Part shown: positions 29,061 to 37,340 of the stretch, piece by piece | How the letters are laid out: each line of letters starts with the position of its first letter | How positions within the stretch are numbered: the stretch's first letter is position 1 | Source of the DNA: Bradyrhizobium sp. Arg816 | GTDB taxonomy: Bacteria; Pseudomonadota; Alphaproteobacteria; Rhizobiales; Xanthobacteraceae | Reading direction: 5' to 3' | NCBI RefSeq assembly: GCF_029989365.1 | Contig: NZ_JAPRAQ010000004.1 | Span: 62,001-126,000, forward strand | DNA: 64,000 bases | Position numbers and translations under genes: made by a program | The notes under the pieces: model-generated | Told to the model about the DNA's origin: nothing | What the model saw: only the letters and a program-made list of their open reading frames with translations | The model's database searches: none

Positions 29061-31301
29061 ATGGCTAGACAACCCGCCGATAGCGCCCGCGGGGAAGCGG
29101 ATGCTAAGGGCCCTTCCATGAGCCGATCCCAAGCGCAGATCGCGATGAGCTACGCGCCGGGGCAACATTTCACCTTTGAAGGAGCTGCTGGCGCTTGTCA
29201 GGCCATGCCTTCGCCGAATGCGACGCCAGCTCGACCGGAACAGACCACAAAGGTCCAGATCGAAATGCGGATCGACGAAGCGGCGCGCGCTTGGTTCGAC
29301 AAAGCGATGGCATGTCGGCAGAACGAAGCCAACGTGCCAGCGCCTCTGCCGGAATTTTGTGTCGACGTTTCGCTTTTGGACACGTCGCGAACCCAATATA
29401 GCTTCAGGCCTACGGCTTTTGTGTATTTGAAGCCGGATCGGATGGGCTATCTACCGCGACCTACAACGCTCATCTGCAGCGAGTGTGGCCTGATCGAAGC
29501 GACCGCAAATCCAAAGCAGATGGGACAGCGCCTTTCCGAACTCAGCGAGGCCTGCGCACATCCAAAGCGTCCCAACGATCCATCGAACTGTTCTTGGGGT
29601 CAGCTTGACGTCATATTCGCCCACTGGTCCGGCTCTTGGAAGCCGGCCAGTCCCAATATGACGGTTTACGACCAAGCCACCCGGCGCCCAATCAAGCGCT
29701 ATGCGATTTGTGGGAAGTGCGGCAGCCGCCAGTTTGTTCTCAACAAGGACCAGGTGGCGCTTTCGAATTGGTCCTTCTCATGCGCGAATTGCGGGACGAA
29801 GAACCCGGACCCCTGGGTCGAGAAGTGCGATGAGACGCTCGGTCGCATCGCATCAAACATCGGGCCCGGTGGGAACATCGTCGGCGAAGCCTCGATGGAG
29901 AAGATCAACTACGCCGCGTCGTCCGCGTATTTTGTGAAGTCTGATACGTTCATTACGTTTCCTGAAGGGTCAGGCATTGAAGCTTTGGAGCCCGGACAGG
30001 CTCGACTTCTTGCCGGCGTGATCGAACGGCTTGTGGGATTGGAAGGGCCGCCGCTGAGCGATGCCGAGGTCGCGGCTCAGCTGTTATCGAAAGAACGTAA
30101 GGCGGAAGAAAAAGAGTTTGACGAGATATTGCAAGGCTTAAAGCTCGCCACCGACAGCAAGAACCAAGTGGTGGCGGACCTTATGCTCAAAATGAGGGCT
30201 GAGCGGCTTGCGAACTGGCAACAAGCGGGGTGGCTCCAGCGCAATGCCGCGTTGCCGCTTGATATTATCCTGAAACTCCGAGCGCGGCACGAATGGACAG
30301 GAAAATACGATCCATTCAGGCTTCTCGTTGAGCATTCGGCTCTAGCCAAAACGAAGCTTCGCGGTGAGATCGTTGCGGGCAGGGCGAGTTACGTCGATTT
30401 CACGAACCCAGATGAGTGGCTCGTGCCGCCGAATTCACCCCAACGCGCCACGATGGTTGAGAACGCCGACGAAGCCATGCGCTTTTTGGGCGTTCGGCGC
30501 GCGGGCCTGATCAGCAAGTTCGATTTGTGCAAGTTCAGTTTTGGATACTCTCGGGTAGAGAATACACCTAAGATACTGAAGCACGGTCGGATGATGCCGG
30601 TTCGTCTGAACCTATTTCCCAAGGTGCAGACCGCTCAAGAATCGCGCCACCCAGTGTATGTCCTCGAGCAATCGAACGAAGCGTTTTACTTCCAGCTCGA
30701 TGAAGTCCTTGTACGCTCGTGGCTCTCGCAGCCTGAACTTGGATGCACCGATGCCAGCTTGCTTACCGATTATCCTGACAACTTTGCCGCCGCGCTGCTG
30801 AGTTCGGCGCAGATTATGTCCGGATATCTTGAAGAGCATGACCGCAAGTCGGACCCCACGATTTATAAAATGACTTACGCGCTCCTACACTCCTACGCGC
30901 ACTACATCATGCAGGGTATTCAGCAGTTTTCGGGGCTCGATTTGGGATCGATCGGAGAGTATTTGTTCCCGGCCGATTTGGGATTTGTTGTCTATCGTAA
31001 CGGGATGACCCTCGATCTGGGTGACCTTTCTGCGCTGTGGCGCAACCATCACGAGGCGTTTCTTTCCTATCTCCGAAATTTCCCGACCTCTTTGGGCTGT
31101 AATCTCGGAAATCTCTGTATGACGAAGGGCGGAGCCTGTCCGGACTGCATCATGATCCCGGAAGTCATCTGCCTGACGGCGAATAAATATCTCAGCCGCT
31201 CAACCCTTATTGGTCGCGGCCGACCCGACTTCATCGTGGGTGAGGAACGCATCAAGGGTTACCTCCAGGTCGCGCTTGAAAATGCCAGAGCTGCTCAGTG
31301 A
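29061..31301 (+). CDS. drmB: DISARM protein DrmB (DUF1998 domain)
   Basis: 746 residues, ATG 29061 with GAGGAAG upstream. Cys pairs at about 139 (CSEC), 217 (CGKC) and 244 (CANC) suggest zinc ribbons in the N-terminal half. The C-terminal third is DUF1998-like: YALLHSYAHYIMQGIQQFSGLD, the GSIGEYLFP segment, and CNLGNLCMTKGGACPDC near 680-696. DrmB partners DrmA in DISARM and helps recognise foreign DNA. It overlaps the next gene by 20 bp, so translation is likely coupled. Confidence 0.85.
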   Translation: MARQPADSARGEADAKGPSMSRSQAQIAMSYAPGQHFTFEGAAGACQAMPSPNATPARPEQTTKVQIEMRIDEAARAWFDKAMACRQNEANVPAPLPEFCVDVSLLDTSRTQYSFRPTAFVYLKPDRMGYLPRPTTLICSECGLIEATANPKQMGQRLSELSEACAHPKRPNDPSNCSWGQLDVIFAHWSGSWKPASPNMTVYDQATRRPIKRYAICGKCGSRQFVLNKDQVALSNWSFSCANCGTKNPDPWVEKCDETLGRIASNIGPGGNIVGEASMEKINYAASSAYFVKSDTFITFPEGSGIEALEPGQARLLAGVIERLVGLEGPPLSDAEVAAQLLSKERKAEEKEFDEILQGLKLATDSKNQVVADLMLKMRAERLANWQQAGWLQRNAALPLDIILKLRARHEWTGKYDPFRLLVEHSALAKTKLRGEIVAGRASYVDFTNPDEWLVPPNSPQRATMVENADEAMRFLGVRRAGLISKFDLCKFSFGYSRVENTPKILKHGRMMPVRLNLFPKVQTAQESRHPVYVLEQSNEAFYFQLDEVLVRSWLSQPELGCTDASLLTDYPDNFAAALLSSAQIMSGYLEEHDRKSDPTIYKMTYALLHSYAHYIMQGIQQFSGLDLGSIGEYLFPADLGFVVYRNGMTLDLGDLSALWRNHHEAFLSYLRNFPTSLGCNLGNLCMTKGGACPDCIMIPEVICLTANKYLSRSTLIGRGRPDFIVGEERIKGYLQVALENARAAQ

Positions 31302-32145
31302 TCGTCGTTTCGATACGCTTGTCGGCGAGCTGTATCCGCTCGCGACGCAGGCCGCGCGGATCATCGGGCATTTTGCCGACAGCGCGGAGGCGATCGGCCG
31401 CTCGGATCGCGATCTAGCGTCTCGGCTGGGAGGCGTCTCTGCTGAGCATGTCGCCATTGTTCGTCGATCGCTGATCGAGAATGGCCTTGCGGCGCGTTCG
31501 AGCTTTGCCACCAGGCTCGTCTCTGATTCTTCGGTGCTTTTCGCACTAGCTGAGCGCTTTAAGGGCGTCGCCGCCTATCTTCGAGTCCATAGAGATCAAG
31601 ATGTGGTCCGGTTGGTACTGACAGAGCCTGGACTAAAAAGTGCGCTTCGCCGGGCCATCGACGGCGCGCAGGCTCTTCCGCCAATCGTTTTTCAGACGAC
31701 CGATGCCTTTTTCAACTTGGCGCGCGGCGCCAAGCAGGAACTGGTGATCCTTTCTCCGTTTTTGGACGCACAAGGGGCCGACTTGTTGGTGGAGCTATTC
31801 TCGCTCTGCCGGCCGGAAGTGCGCCGTGTGCTTATCTCAAGGCCCTTAGCAGAAGCGCACTGTGGGGACGCCTTTAGGCCACGGGCGGCCGACTTCCGGC
31901 GCCTAAATGTATCAGTGGTCGAGTATGCGTTGCCTTCTTCTCTGCCGTCCGGTCGCGAAACGTTTCACGCGAAAGTCGTGTTGGCCGATGATTCTGAGTT
32001 CTACGTCGGTTCTAGCAATTTTATGGGTTCGGCGCTTGAACGGTCATTTGAGTGTGGCGTGTTCGTCCGAGGCGAAACAGCCAAACGGATGCGGTCCGTG
32101 CTGCTTGCAGTTCGAGCGGTAGGAGTTCCGGTTGTCAACTACTAG
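31282..32145 (+). CDS. drmC: DISARM protein DrmC (phospholipase D superfamily)
   Basis: About 287 residues from ATG 31282, inside the end of drmB; an in-frame start at 31210 would deepen the overlap. The N-terminal 100 residues look like a helical/winged-helix segment. The C-terminal half is one phospholipase D module with FHAKVVLADD (HxK, about 229) and VGSSNFMGSALERSFECGVF (GSxN, about 243). With one HKD motif it should act as a dimer, as other single-module nucleases of this fold do. In DISARM the PLD protein is the accessory component. It is the last gene before the terminator. Confidence 0.86.
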   Translation: MPELLSDRRFDTLVGELYPLATQAARIIGHFADSAEAIGRSDRDLASRLGGVSAEHVAIVRRSLIENGLAARSSFATRLVSDSSVLFALAERFKGVAAYLRVHRDQDVVRLVLTEPGLKSALRRAIDGAQALPPIVFQTTDAFFNLARGAKQELVILSPFLDAQGADLLVELFSLCRPEVRRVLISRPLAEAHCGDAFRPRAADFRRLNVSVVEYALPSSLPSGRETFHAKVVLADDSEFYVGSSNFMGSALERSFECGVFVRGETAKRMRSVLLAVRAVGVPVVNY

Positions 32146-32262
32146 CGCAACCGGTGGAGATCTCAGTGTCGGAGCCCTTTAAGCGCTCCTGAGCTTTGGC
32201 ACAAATGCCTTTCGGTCGGCACTCGATGTTCCATAACACTCGATTTGCGAACCCGCGCGCAT

Positions 32263-32291
32263 AAACCCCTTCCGTTGCGGAAGGGGTTTTT
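32263..32291. terminator. Strong intrinsic terminator, probably bidirectional
   Basis: AAA-CCCCTTCCG-TTG-CGGAAGGGG-TTTTT: a perfect 9-bp stem with a T-run on the right for the DISARM operon. On the minus strand a shorter TTTA tract follows, so it can also serve the convergent recombinase module that ends at 32300. Confidence 0.92.
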
Positions 32292-32299
32292 AGCGCTGT

Positions 32300-32752
32300 T
32301 CAAGCTTTCCGAGCGGATGAGCTGAACAGAGCTTGCTGCTGGGCCCACTCGGCTGGGATGGATTTCAACAGCTGCGCCAGCTCAAGTCCGTCTGGCTGCA
32401 TTCCGTTCAGGATGGCTTCGGTGATGGCCGGCGAGAGCAGGGTGAGCCGAAGCACCCGGCACAAATAGGACTCGTTGATCTTCTCGGCCTTGGCGAGCTC
32501 CCGCACCGAGCTAAACAGGTTTGATTCAAGCATGTTGCGCCAGCGGTGAGCCCGCACGATGGCCTTGATCAGTGTGTTGTCGACCTGGGGCTTAGGAGGT
32601 GACCAGGCCTCCGCATTGGCGGGGGTAACCACGCGTTTGCGACCACCCTGCCGGCGGAATGAGATCGGAATACTCACGGTCATTGTTCGGGCGTCCCGAC
32701 TGAGCTTCGGCCGGCCAATCGGGCCGAGGGTGAGGGTGGTCGGTCGGTTCAT
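32300..32752 (-). CDS. Small protein of the serine-recombinase module (possible DNA-binding)
   Basis: 150 residues, start overlapping the recombinase stop by ATGA. The central part (about 65-115) reads as helical with a helix-turn-helix-like stretch SVRELAKAEKINESYLCRVLRL, similar in style to ParB/KorB-type DNA-binding segments. The N-terminal part is basic. Such proteins commonly follow this type of recombinase in rhizobial genomes, so an accessory or directionality role is inferred. The function is not established. Confidence 0.75.
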   Translation of the reverse strand: MNRPTTLTLGPIGRPKLSRDARTMTVSIPISFRRQGGRKRVVTPANAEAWSPPKPQVDNTLIKAIVRAHRWRNMLESNLFSSVRELAKAEKINESYLCRVLRLTLLSPAITEAILNGMQPDGLELAQLLKSIPAEWAQQQALFSSSARKA

Positions 32753-34128
32753 TCGGCTGCCTGCTGGAAAGGTTGCGGCTGCAATTCTGAGGAGAGCGAG
32801 GTCAGTCCGTGGATCTTCAAGGTGATGTCCAACCTCTCGGCCTGGATATCGACGCGTTCGACCAGCAGCTCGACGATGCGCGCCTGTTCTGCCGGAAACA
32901 GCTCGTCCCAGAGCTCGTCAAAGCCGAGCAGTGCGCTCCGAACCTCGGCCTCGCTGATCTCAGCGGAATGTTTTCGTAAAGCGCGCCAGGTCTGAACGAT
33001 CACTTCTGGGGTTTGCAGGAGCAAACGAACCTGATCGATGATGATCCGCTCTAATTCGGCGGCGGGCACTAACTTGACGGGACAGTCCGATCTGCCTTGC
33101 TTCATCGCGGTCTGGCTGATGTAGTAGCGATAAAGGCGGCCAGACTTTCGGGTGTGGGTTGGCGACATCGCGGCGCCGTCGGGCCCGAAGAGGAGGCCTT
33201 TTAGCAGTGCGGGGGTCTGCGCACGGGCATTGCCGGCGCGCTTGCGCGGGCTCACCTTCAAAATAGTGTGGACTTGATCCCAGAGTTTGCGATCGATAAT
33301 CGCTTCGTGCTCGCCGGGGTATGAGGTGCCTTTGTGAACCGCCTCGCCAAGATAGACCCGGTTATGAAGGATCCTATACAGTACTCCCTTGTCCAGGAGG
33401 TGTCCGTACCGGTTGCGTTCGTTGGCTGCGACGAGTTCGCGAGCCAGCCGAGTTGCGGATTTGAGCTGCACGAACCGCCGAAAAATAGCTCTGACCCTTT
33501 CGGCATCGGCTTCGTGAATCAGCAATTTTCGGTCGCGGACTTCATAGCCGAGCGGCGTCCAGCCGCCCATCCATTTGCCGCGCTTGCGAGAGGCCGCGAC
33601 CTTGTCGCGGATCCGCTCGCCGATCAGCTCGCGCTCGAACTGGGCGAACGTCACCAGGATGTTCAGCGCCATGCGGCCCATGGCATCCTTGGTGTTGAAG
33701 GATTGGGTGACGGAAACGAAGGTCACCCCCTGGCCTTCGAACAATTCGACAAGATTGAGGAAGTCGAGCATCGACCGCGAAAGCCGGTCAATCTTGTAGA
33801 CCACGATGACGTCGATCCTGCCTGCTTTGACAGCTGCCAAAAGCCGCTTCAGTGCCGGTCGTTCGAGTGTGCCTCCCGAAAACCCGCCATCGTCGTAGCG
33901 ATCGGAAACTGGAGTCCAACCCTCCGCTCGCTGGCTCACGATGTAAGCCTCACAAGATTCTCTCTGGGCGTCGAGCGAGTTGAAGTCCATGTCGAGGCCT
34001 TCCTCGCTCGACTTGCGGGTATAGACCGCACAACGGACTTTGCGGACTGAGGAGCGGTCCAAACCTGTTCGCTCAAAGGAGTTGACGAATGGGCTGGTCG
34101 GACGCTTTGCCGATTTGCGGGAGGTCAT
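32749..34128 (-). CDS. Large serine recombinase (resolvase/invertase family)
   Basis: 459 residues from ATG 34128, which overlaps the upstream stop as ATGA; the open frame reaches 34281 but would bury the upstream gene. The catalytic N-terminal domain (about 30-180) carries VYTRKSS with the nucleophile Ser near 40, then YDDGGFSGGTLERPALKRLL, VYKIDRLSRS and FAQFERELIGERIRDK. A recombinase domain (GYEVRDRKLLIHEADAERVRAIF) and a zinc-ribbon-like region with one C-terminal coiled-coil segment follow. It catalyses site-specific integration or excision and is probably the mobility gene of this island segment. Confidence 0.94.
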   Translation of the reverse strand: MTSRKSAKRPTSPFVNSFERTGLDRSSVRKVRCAVYTRKSSEEGLDMDFNSLDAQRESCEAYIVSQRAEGWTPVSDRYDDGGFSGGTLERPALKRLLAAVKAGRIDVIVVYKIDRLSRSMLDFLNLVELFEGQGVTFVSVTQSFNTKDAMGRMALNILVTFAQFERELIGERIRDKVAASRKRGKWMGGWTPLGYEVRDRKLLIHEADAERVRAIFRRFVQLKSATRLARELVAANERNRYGHLLDKGVLYRILHNRVYLGEAVHKGTSYPGEHEAIIDRKLWDQVHTILKVSPRKRAGNARAQTPALLKGLLFGPDGAAMSPTHTRKSGRLYRYYISQTAMKQGRSDCPVKLVPAAELERIIIDQVRLLLQTPEVIVQTWRALRKHSAEISEAEVRSALLGFDELWDELFPAEQARIVELLVERVDIQAERLDITLKIHGLTSLSSELQPQPFQQAAE

Positions 34129-34568
34129 TTGCTCAGCGAGTTCTTTAAGCCAAAGAAGACCCAGCCATTCCATTTGGTGCCCGTGATCTGGCGGGCGACC
34201 GAGGACAGGGACTTGTAGGGGCGGCCGAAATACTCGAAATCGTCGTAGCGAACGGTGACGCAGTGCTCCACGCCCTCCCACTCGCGGATCAGCTTCGTCC
34301 CGGCGACAGGCCGCAGAAGCGGTCGAGCCTTGCGGTCCGCCGGCTTCTGGTCGGCATATTGCTTGGCGATGGCTTTGAGCCGTTCCGTGGTTTCACGGCT
34401 CAAGCCGCCATAGGCCAATTCCTGGATGCGGTAGGCCAGCCGGCTCTCAAGAAAGCGGCGGTTGTAGGCGGGCGGCTCAGTGTCAAAGAGCTCGCGCCAG
34501 CGTGCTTTCAGGGCTGGGGCAGGGGCACCTTTCAGGGCCGCTAACTGGGCTAAAACGCTTGTTTTCAC
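34125..34568 (-). CDS. DUF2924 domain protein of the recombinase module
   Basis: 147 residues. The DUF2924 core is clear: ALKARWRELFDTEPPAYNRRFLESRLAYRIQELAYGGLS, then LIREWEGVEHCVTVRYDDFEYFGRPYKSLSSVARQITGTKWNGWVFFGLK. The second block is a small beta-domain probably used for DNA contact. DUF2924 genes habitually precede large serine recombinases in alphaproteobacteria, and here the two genes overlap (ATGA), so joint expression is certain in practice. The molecular role is unknown; it may help with recombination. Confidence 0.9.
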   Translation of the reverse strand: MKTSVLAQLAALKGAPAPALKARWRELFDTEPPAYNRRFLESRLAYRIQELAYGGLSRETTERLKAIAKQYADQKPADRKARPLLRPVAGTKLIREWEGVEHCVTVRYDDFEYFGRPYKSLSSVARQITGTKWNGWVFFGLKNSLSK

Positions 34569-34860
34569 GGGGTCACATCCTTGCGGTCCTGCCGGACATG
34601 ACCCCCGACGACCGCTCCACAGTCGAGCGGATTTTCTTCCTTGCAGCGGGAAAATCGACTGGACTTCCGCTCCAAAAGACGCTGGAGGCCAACTGCCAAG
34701 AGGGCGGCGATATCCCCAAGATCTGCGGGGGGGCGGGGCGAATCGGAGGGTAAGATGGCAGACATGGGCGGAGCGTGAGCAACCGCGACAGGGCTGTCAC
34801 GCACCAAACCCTAACCTTTCCGAGGGGGTTCTTTTCCCTTGGCCAACTTAGGACATCCAG
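34569..34860. other. Spacer upstream of the recombinase module
   Basis: 292 bp with no gene I can support. Short frames exist but lack ribosome sites and protein-like composition. It should contain the promoter of the minus-strand recombinase operon. It is the divergent spacer to the 317-residue gene on the right. Confidence 0.45.
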
Positions 34861-35814
34861 GTGCGGGAACGATGGTCAACGATCAAACTCTCCGGATCTA
34901 GCGCTCCCAAGGGCGACCGTGATGCTTTGGAAAGTGCAAAAAAGGAGCTTGGTCCATTTCGAGCGGAGCATCGAGATGATCTGCTCTATTTGTGCCCATG
35001 CGAAGAATGCGTCGAAAAATTCATCATCGATATCGCGGCCAAGTTCAACGCGCGCAAGCTCCTCATTGAAAGCGCGCCGCGTCAAAAGGCTATGCAGCAA
35101 AGTTTCCAGCGGGTTTCGGACGCCGCTCGGAATTTGGCGATCGCGCTGATTGAGCTGGACGACTACTCACGAATCCACCTCATTGAACCCGACGAAATTG
35201 ATCGACCTTACCTCGAAAGGCTGTACCAGGCAGCTGCGGCAAGCAAGCTTCCCACCCCTGAAACGGAGGACGCGCCAGCAACCAATGGACCGTTTGTCGA
35301 AACGCTCCTGAAGTTGGATAGCTATGTTTCTCTTAGATCAAGAAGCCTTGCAAGTTGGAACGTAAGCGAACCCGTTGTCGACAGAGGCGGCAACACGAAT
35401 GTAGTCAAGCAGTGGTTTGGTCCAGCTGCGGCCTACTTGGTGAGCTGGTGCTGGATCGCCTTCGAAAACTGCCGGCCAGACACAGCTACTGGCAGTGAGA
35501 ACGGACCCTTCGTGGCCTTCGTCAACGCAGTGTACTCATACGCGACCGACCAGATTGAGGAGAATTCGACCCTTCTGCATTGGACGAAAAAGCTAGCGAA
35601 GCCGCTTCGGCACCACGATCGTTGCCTTCGCCGATACGGGCAGATCGAGACTGAATTGGAGGATTTACGGGCGAAGGCATTCACGCAAGAGGTTGGAGCG
35701 CCGATTGTTGAGCTGGAACGGGAACTAGAGATCGCCAAGCAGGCATTGTTGGACGCCGCTATCGCGTTGAACCAACAAATCATCAGTCCGGGCAAGATAC
35801 CCCCACCGTCTTGA
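34861..35814 (+). CDS. Hypothetical protein
   Basis: 317 residues from GTG 34861; the ribosome site is weak (AGGA), so the start could be further in. Not recognised. The composition is protein-like: a cluster CPCEECVEKFI near residue 40 (possible metal site), a helical middle, a possible amphipathic stretch WFGPAAAYLVSWCWIAFENC and a C-terminal coiled-coil-like region ETELEDLRAKAF...ELERELEIAKQALLDAAIALNQQ. There is no signal peptide. It stands between the recombinase module and a gene-poor stretch, so it may be cargo of the mobile segment. Confidence 0.65.
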   Translation: MRERWSTIKLSGSSAPKGDRDALESAKKELGPFRAEHRDDLLYLCPCEECVEKFIIDIAAKFNARKLLIESAPRQKAMQQSFQRVSDAARNLAIALIELDDYSRIHLIEPDEIDRPYLERLYQAAAASKLPTPETEDAPATNGPFVETLLKLDSYVSLRSRSLASWNVSEPVVDRGGNTNVVKQWFGPAAAYLVSWCWIAFENCRPDTATGSENGPFVAFVNAVYSYATDQIEENSTLLHWTKKLAKPLRHHDRCLRRYGQIETELEDLRAKAFTQEVGAPIVELERELEIAKQALLDAAIALNQQIISPGKIPPPS

Positions 35815-36228
35815 CGCGGTACAAAGCCTGACGTCGGCGCATTCGATCGGTATGGCAGCAAAGTGCTCCTGAGCATTCATGTTCGCTGGTCGGTTAACGG
35901 CGGCGGCGCTCATGATCTGCCTACCGTGGGATGCAGCCTAGGTAAGCCCGGCCTTAAGCGTGAGGGCGGCTGCCGGCGAGATGGATATCGCCGTAAGTAG
36001 ACGCGACCTGCGTGGCGCCATCGCATGCGCGGGGTCCGAACGCGACGGCCTGGCTCCGCCGAGCAAGATCGCCGAGGGCATAGGAAGTGTCTCGATGCGC
36101 AAGCCTCGGGATTTCTCGCCTATGTCCTCCGCTCCAACCTCCACCACCAAGCAACAAATGAGAATCAGATCGTGATGTTCTACGCGGGGAAATGAGCGGG
36201 GTCCGATTAGCCAAAGGAGCGCAAATCT
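35815..36228. other. Gene-poor stretch
   Basis: About 410 bp without a supported gene. A short open frame at 35960-36175 lacks a ribosome site and looks accidental. Nothing structural stands out. Confidence 0.4.
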
Positions 36229-36384
36229 GTGAGCAAGCATGAATACGAACTGCTGTCGCCAACGCGATCGCGACGTTGCCAGGTCGGATCATTTCAGATT
36301 GGCGGGTCCTCCCCTCAATCGGCGCAAATGCGGGCGAGCTTCGCGCCCGGGTTCTCTAGTCACGCTGTGTTTAAGGAGCCTTAA
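36229..36384 (+). CDS. Possible small protein (51 residues)
   Basis: GTG start with AAAGGAG about nine bases upstream and a TAA stop at 36382-36384. The product begins MSKHEYELLSPTRSRRCQVG and has no recognised domain. The ribosome site is the main support. It ends inside the TTAAGG-rich segment, so it could also be chance. Confidence 0.3.
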   Translation: MSKHEYELLSPTRSRRCQVGSFQIGGSSPQSAQMRASFAPGFSSHAVFKEP

Positions 36385-36402
36385 GTTAAGGCCTTAATTA
36401 AG
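36369..36402. repeat. TTAAGG/CCTTAA cluster
   Basis: Five overlapping copies or reverse copies of TTAAGG within 34 bp (TTAAGGAGCCTTAAG-TTAAGGCCTTAATTAAGG). The density of palindromic AT-rich hexamers is unusual beside GC-rich flanks and suggests a protein-binding or strand-opening site. Confidence 0.5.
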
Positions 36403-36490
36403 GCGGCGAATCTCGGAAATAAATACAGAAAGCCATCTGTGCGCGAAGTGTTGCACCGGCAGCCAAAGGCACTGAAAAGTTAGGTGACAC

Positions 36491-36519
36491 GGTTGACGCT
36501 GGTTGACGGTGAGGTTGAC
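36491..36519 (+). repeat. Three GGTTGAC direct repeats
   Basis: GGTTGAC begins at 36491, 36501 and 36513, spacing 10 and 12 bp, about one helical turn. This is iteron- or operator-like. It lies upstream of the 88-residue gene and about 90 bp after the TTAAGG cluster. Confidence 0.5.
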
Positions 36520-36664
36520 AGGGGGCCGGTATCAAAAGTTTGGGTGGATTCTCTCCGGGACCGGTGTGGGTGGTCCATACGCAAACTCACGGAAATGCAT
36601 AACCAAAAGCCAGCCTCTTTGTGATCAACAGTCGAGAATCTGGACGTTTGGGAAAGGTCTAAAC

Positions 36665-36931
36665 ATGACGAAGCGTGGCTGGAAGCGTTCGCCTGAAAGC
36701 AAAGCTCGTATGGCGGAGCTGATGCGATCGCGCCGCTTCGAGATAAGCAAACGCACCAAGGAGCGGATGGCAGATCCAGAGGTTAGGCAGCGTATCCGGG
36801 ATGGGATGCAAGCTTCTTCCGGTGAGGCAGCCGAGCTTCAAATGCTGCGGCTGGCTTGGGTGGGAGCACGGCCGTCTGCGCGTACAAGGTTTCTGATTGA
36901 GCTGACAAAAGCTGAGGGCGATCAGCCGTGA
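36665..36931 (+). CDS. Small basic protein, NUMOD-like repeat, possible DNA-binding
   Basis: 88 residues from ATG 36665 (a longer frame starts at TTG 36503 but lacks support). The N-terminal half is basic and helical: MTKRGWKRSPESKARMAELM, then two SKRTKERMADPEVRQRI-like helices reminiscent of NUMOD3 DNA-binding segments. The C-terminal half is neutral. It is unassigned; the resemblance to homing-endonuclease-associated modules is by eye only. Confidence 0.5.
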   Translation: MTKRGWKRSPESKARMAELMRSRRFEISKRTKERMADPEVRQRIRDGMQASSGEAAELQMLRLAWVGARPSARTRFLIELTKAEGDQP

Positions 36932-37025
36932 GAGTAGGGCAGTGGAATTCCTCTGACGGACTTCGATGCCCGGAATCGACTTTCAGGATAGGGACTTTTT
37001 CTGCCCAACGAGGATTCTCGGTCTA

Positions 37026-37340
37026 GAGACTGTTGGATTCATCGTGAGTTTATCACGGCTGCGGCGAGATGGATCATTGCGGCGAAGCTCTGGTCGGTTT
37101 TGTCAGCGCGTAGCGCGATGCGTTTGAACTCCTTGAGCTTGCCGAAGAAATTTTCGATCAAATGACGCCATTTGTACATTTCTTGGTCGATGGCGAGAGG
37201 TCTTGCGCGGCGCGGATGCTGGGAGATGACGATCCTGGCGCCGAGCGTGTCGAGTTCGGCGATGATGGCGTTGCTGTCGAACGCCTTGTCGGCGATCAGC
37301 GCCTCGAATGCTCTCAGCGCCAGACACGGCGTTAGCGCGT
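37026..37340 (-). mobile_element. Truncated IS5-family insertion sequence (transposase 3' end)
   Basis: On the minus strand the last ~95 codons (stop at 37039) encode the DDE C-terminal part of an IS5-type transposase: ALIADKAFDSNAIIAEL, then YKWRHLIENFFGKLKEFKRIALRADKT, with the terminal E of the DDE triad in the RHLIENFF region. The upstream codons of the frame are antisense to the neighbouring dioxygenase gene, so the 5' part is lost at about 37340. GAGACTGTTGGATTC at 37026-37040 may be the remaining terminal repeat, next to a CTAG that IS5 elements often target. Confidence 0.8.

Noticed and set aside
34502..34753. 83-codon plus-strand frame upstream of the recombinase module
   Set aside because: It overlaps the start of the DUF2924 gene on the other strand, and lacks a ribosome site and any family resemblance.
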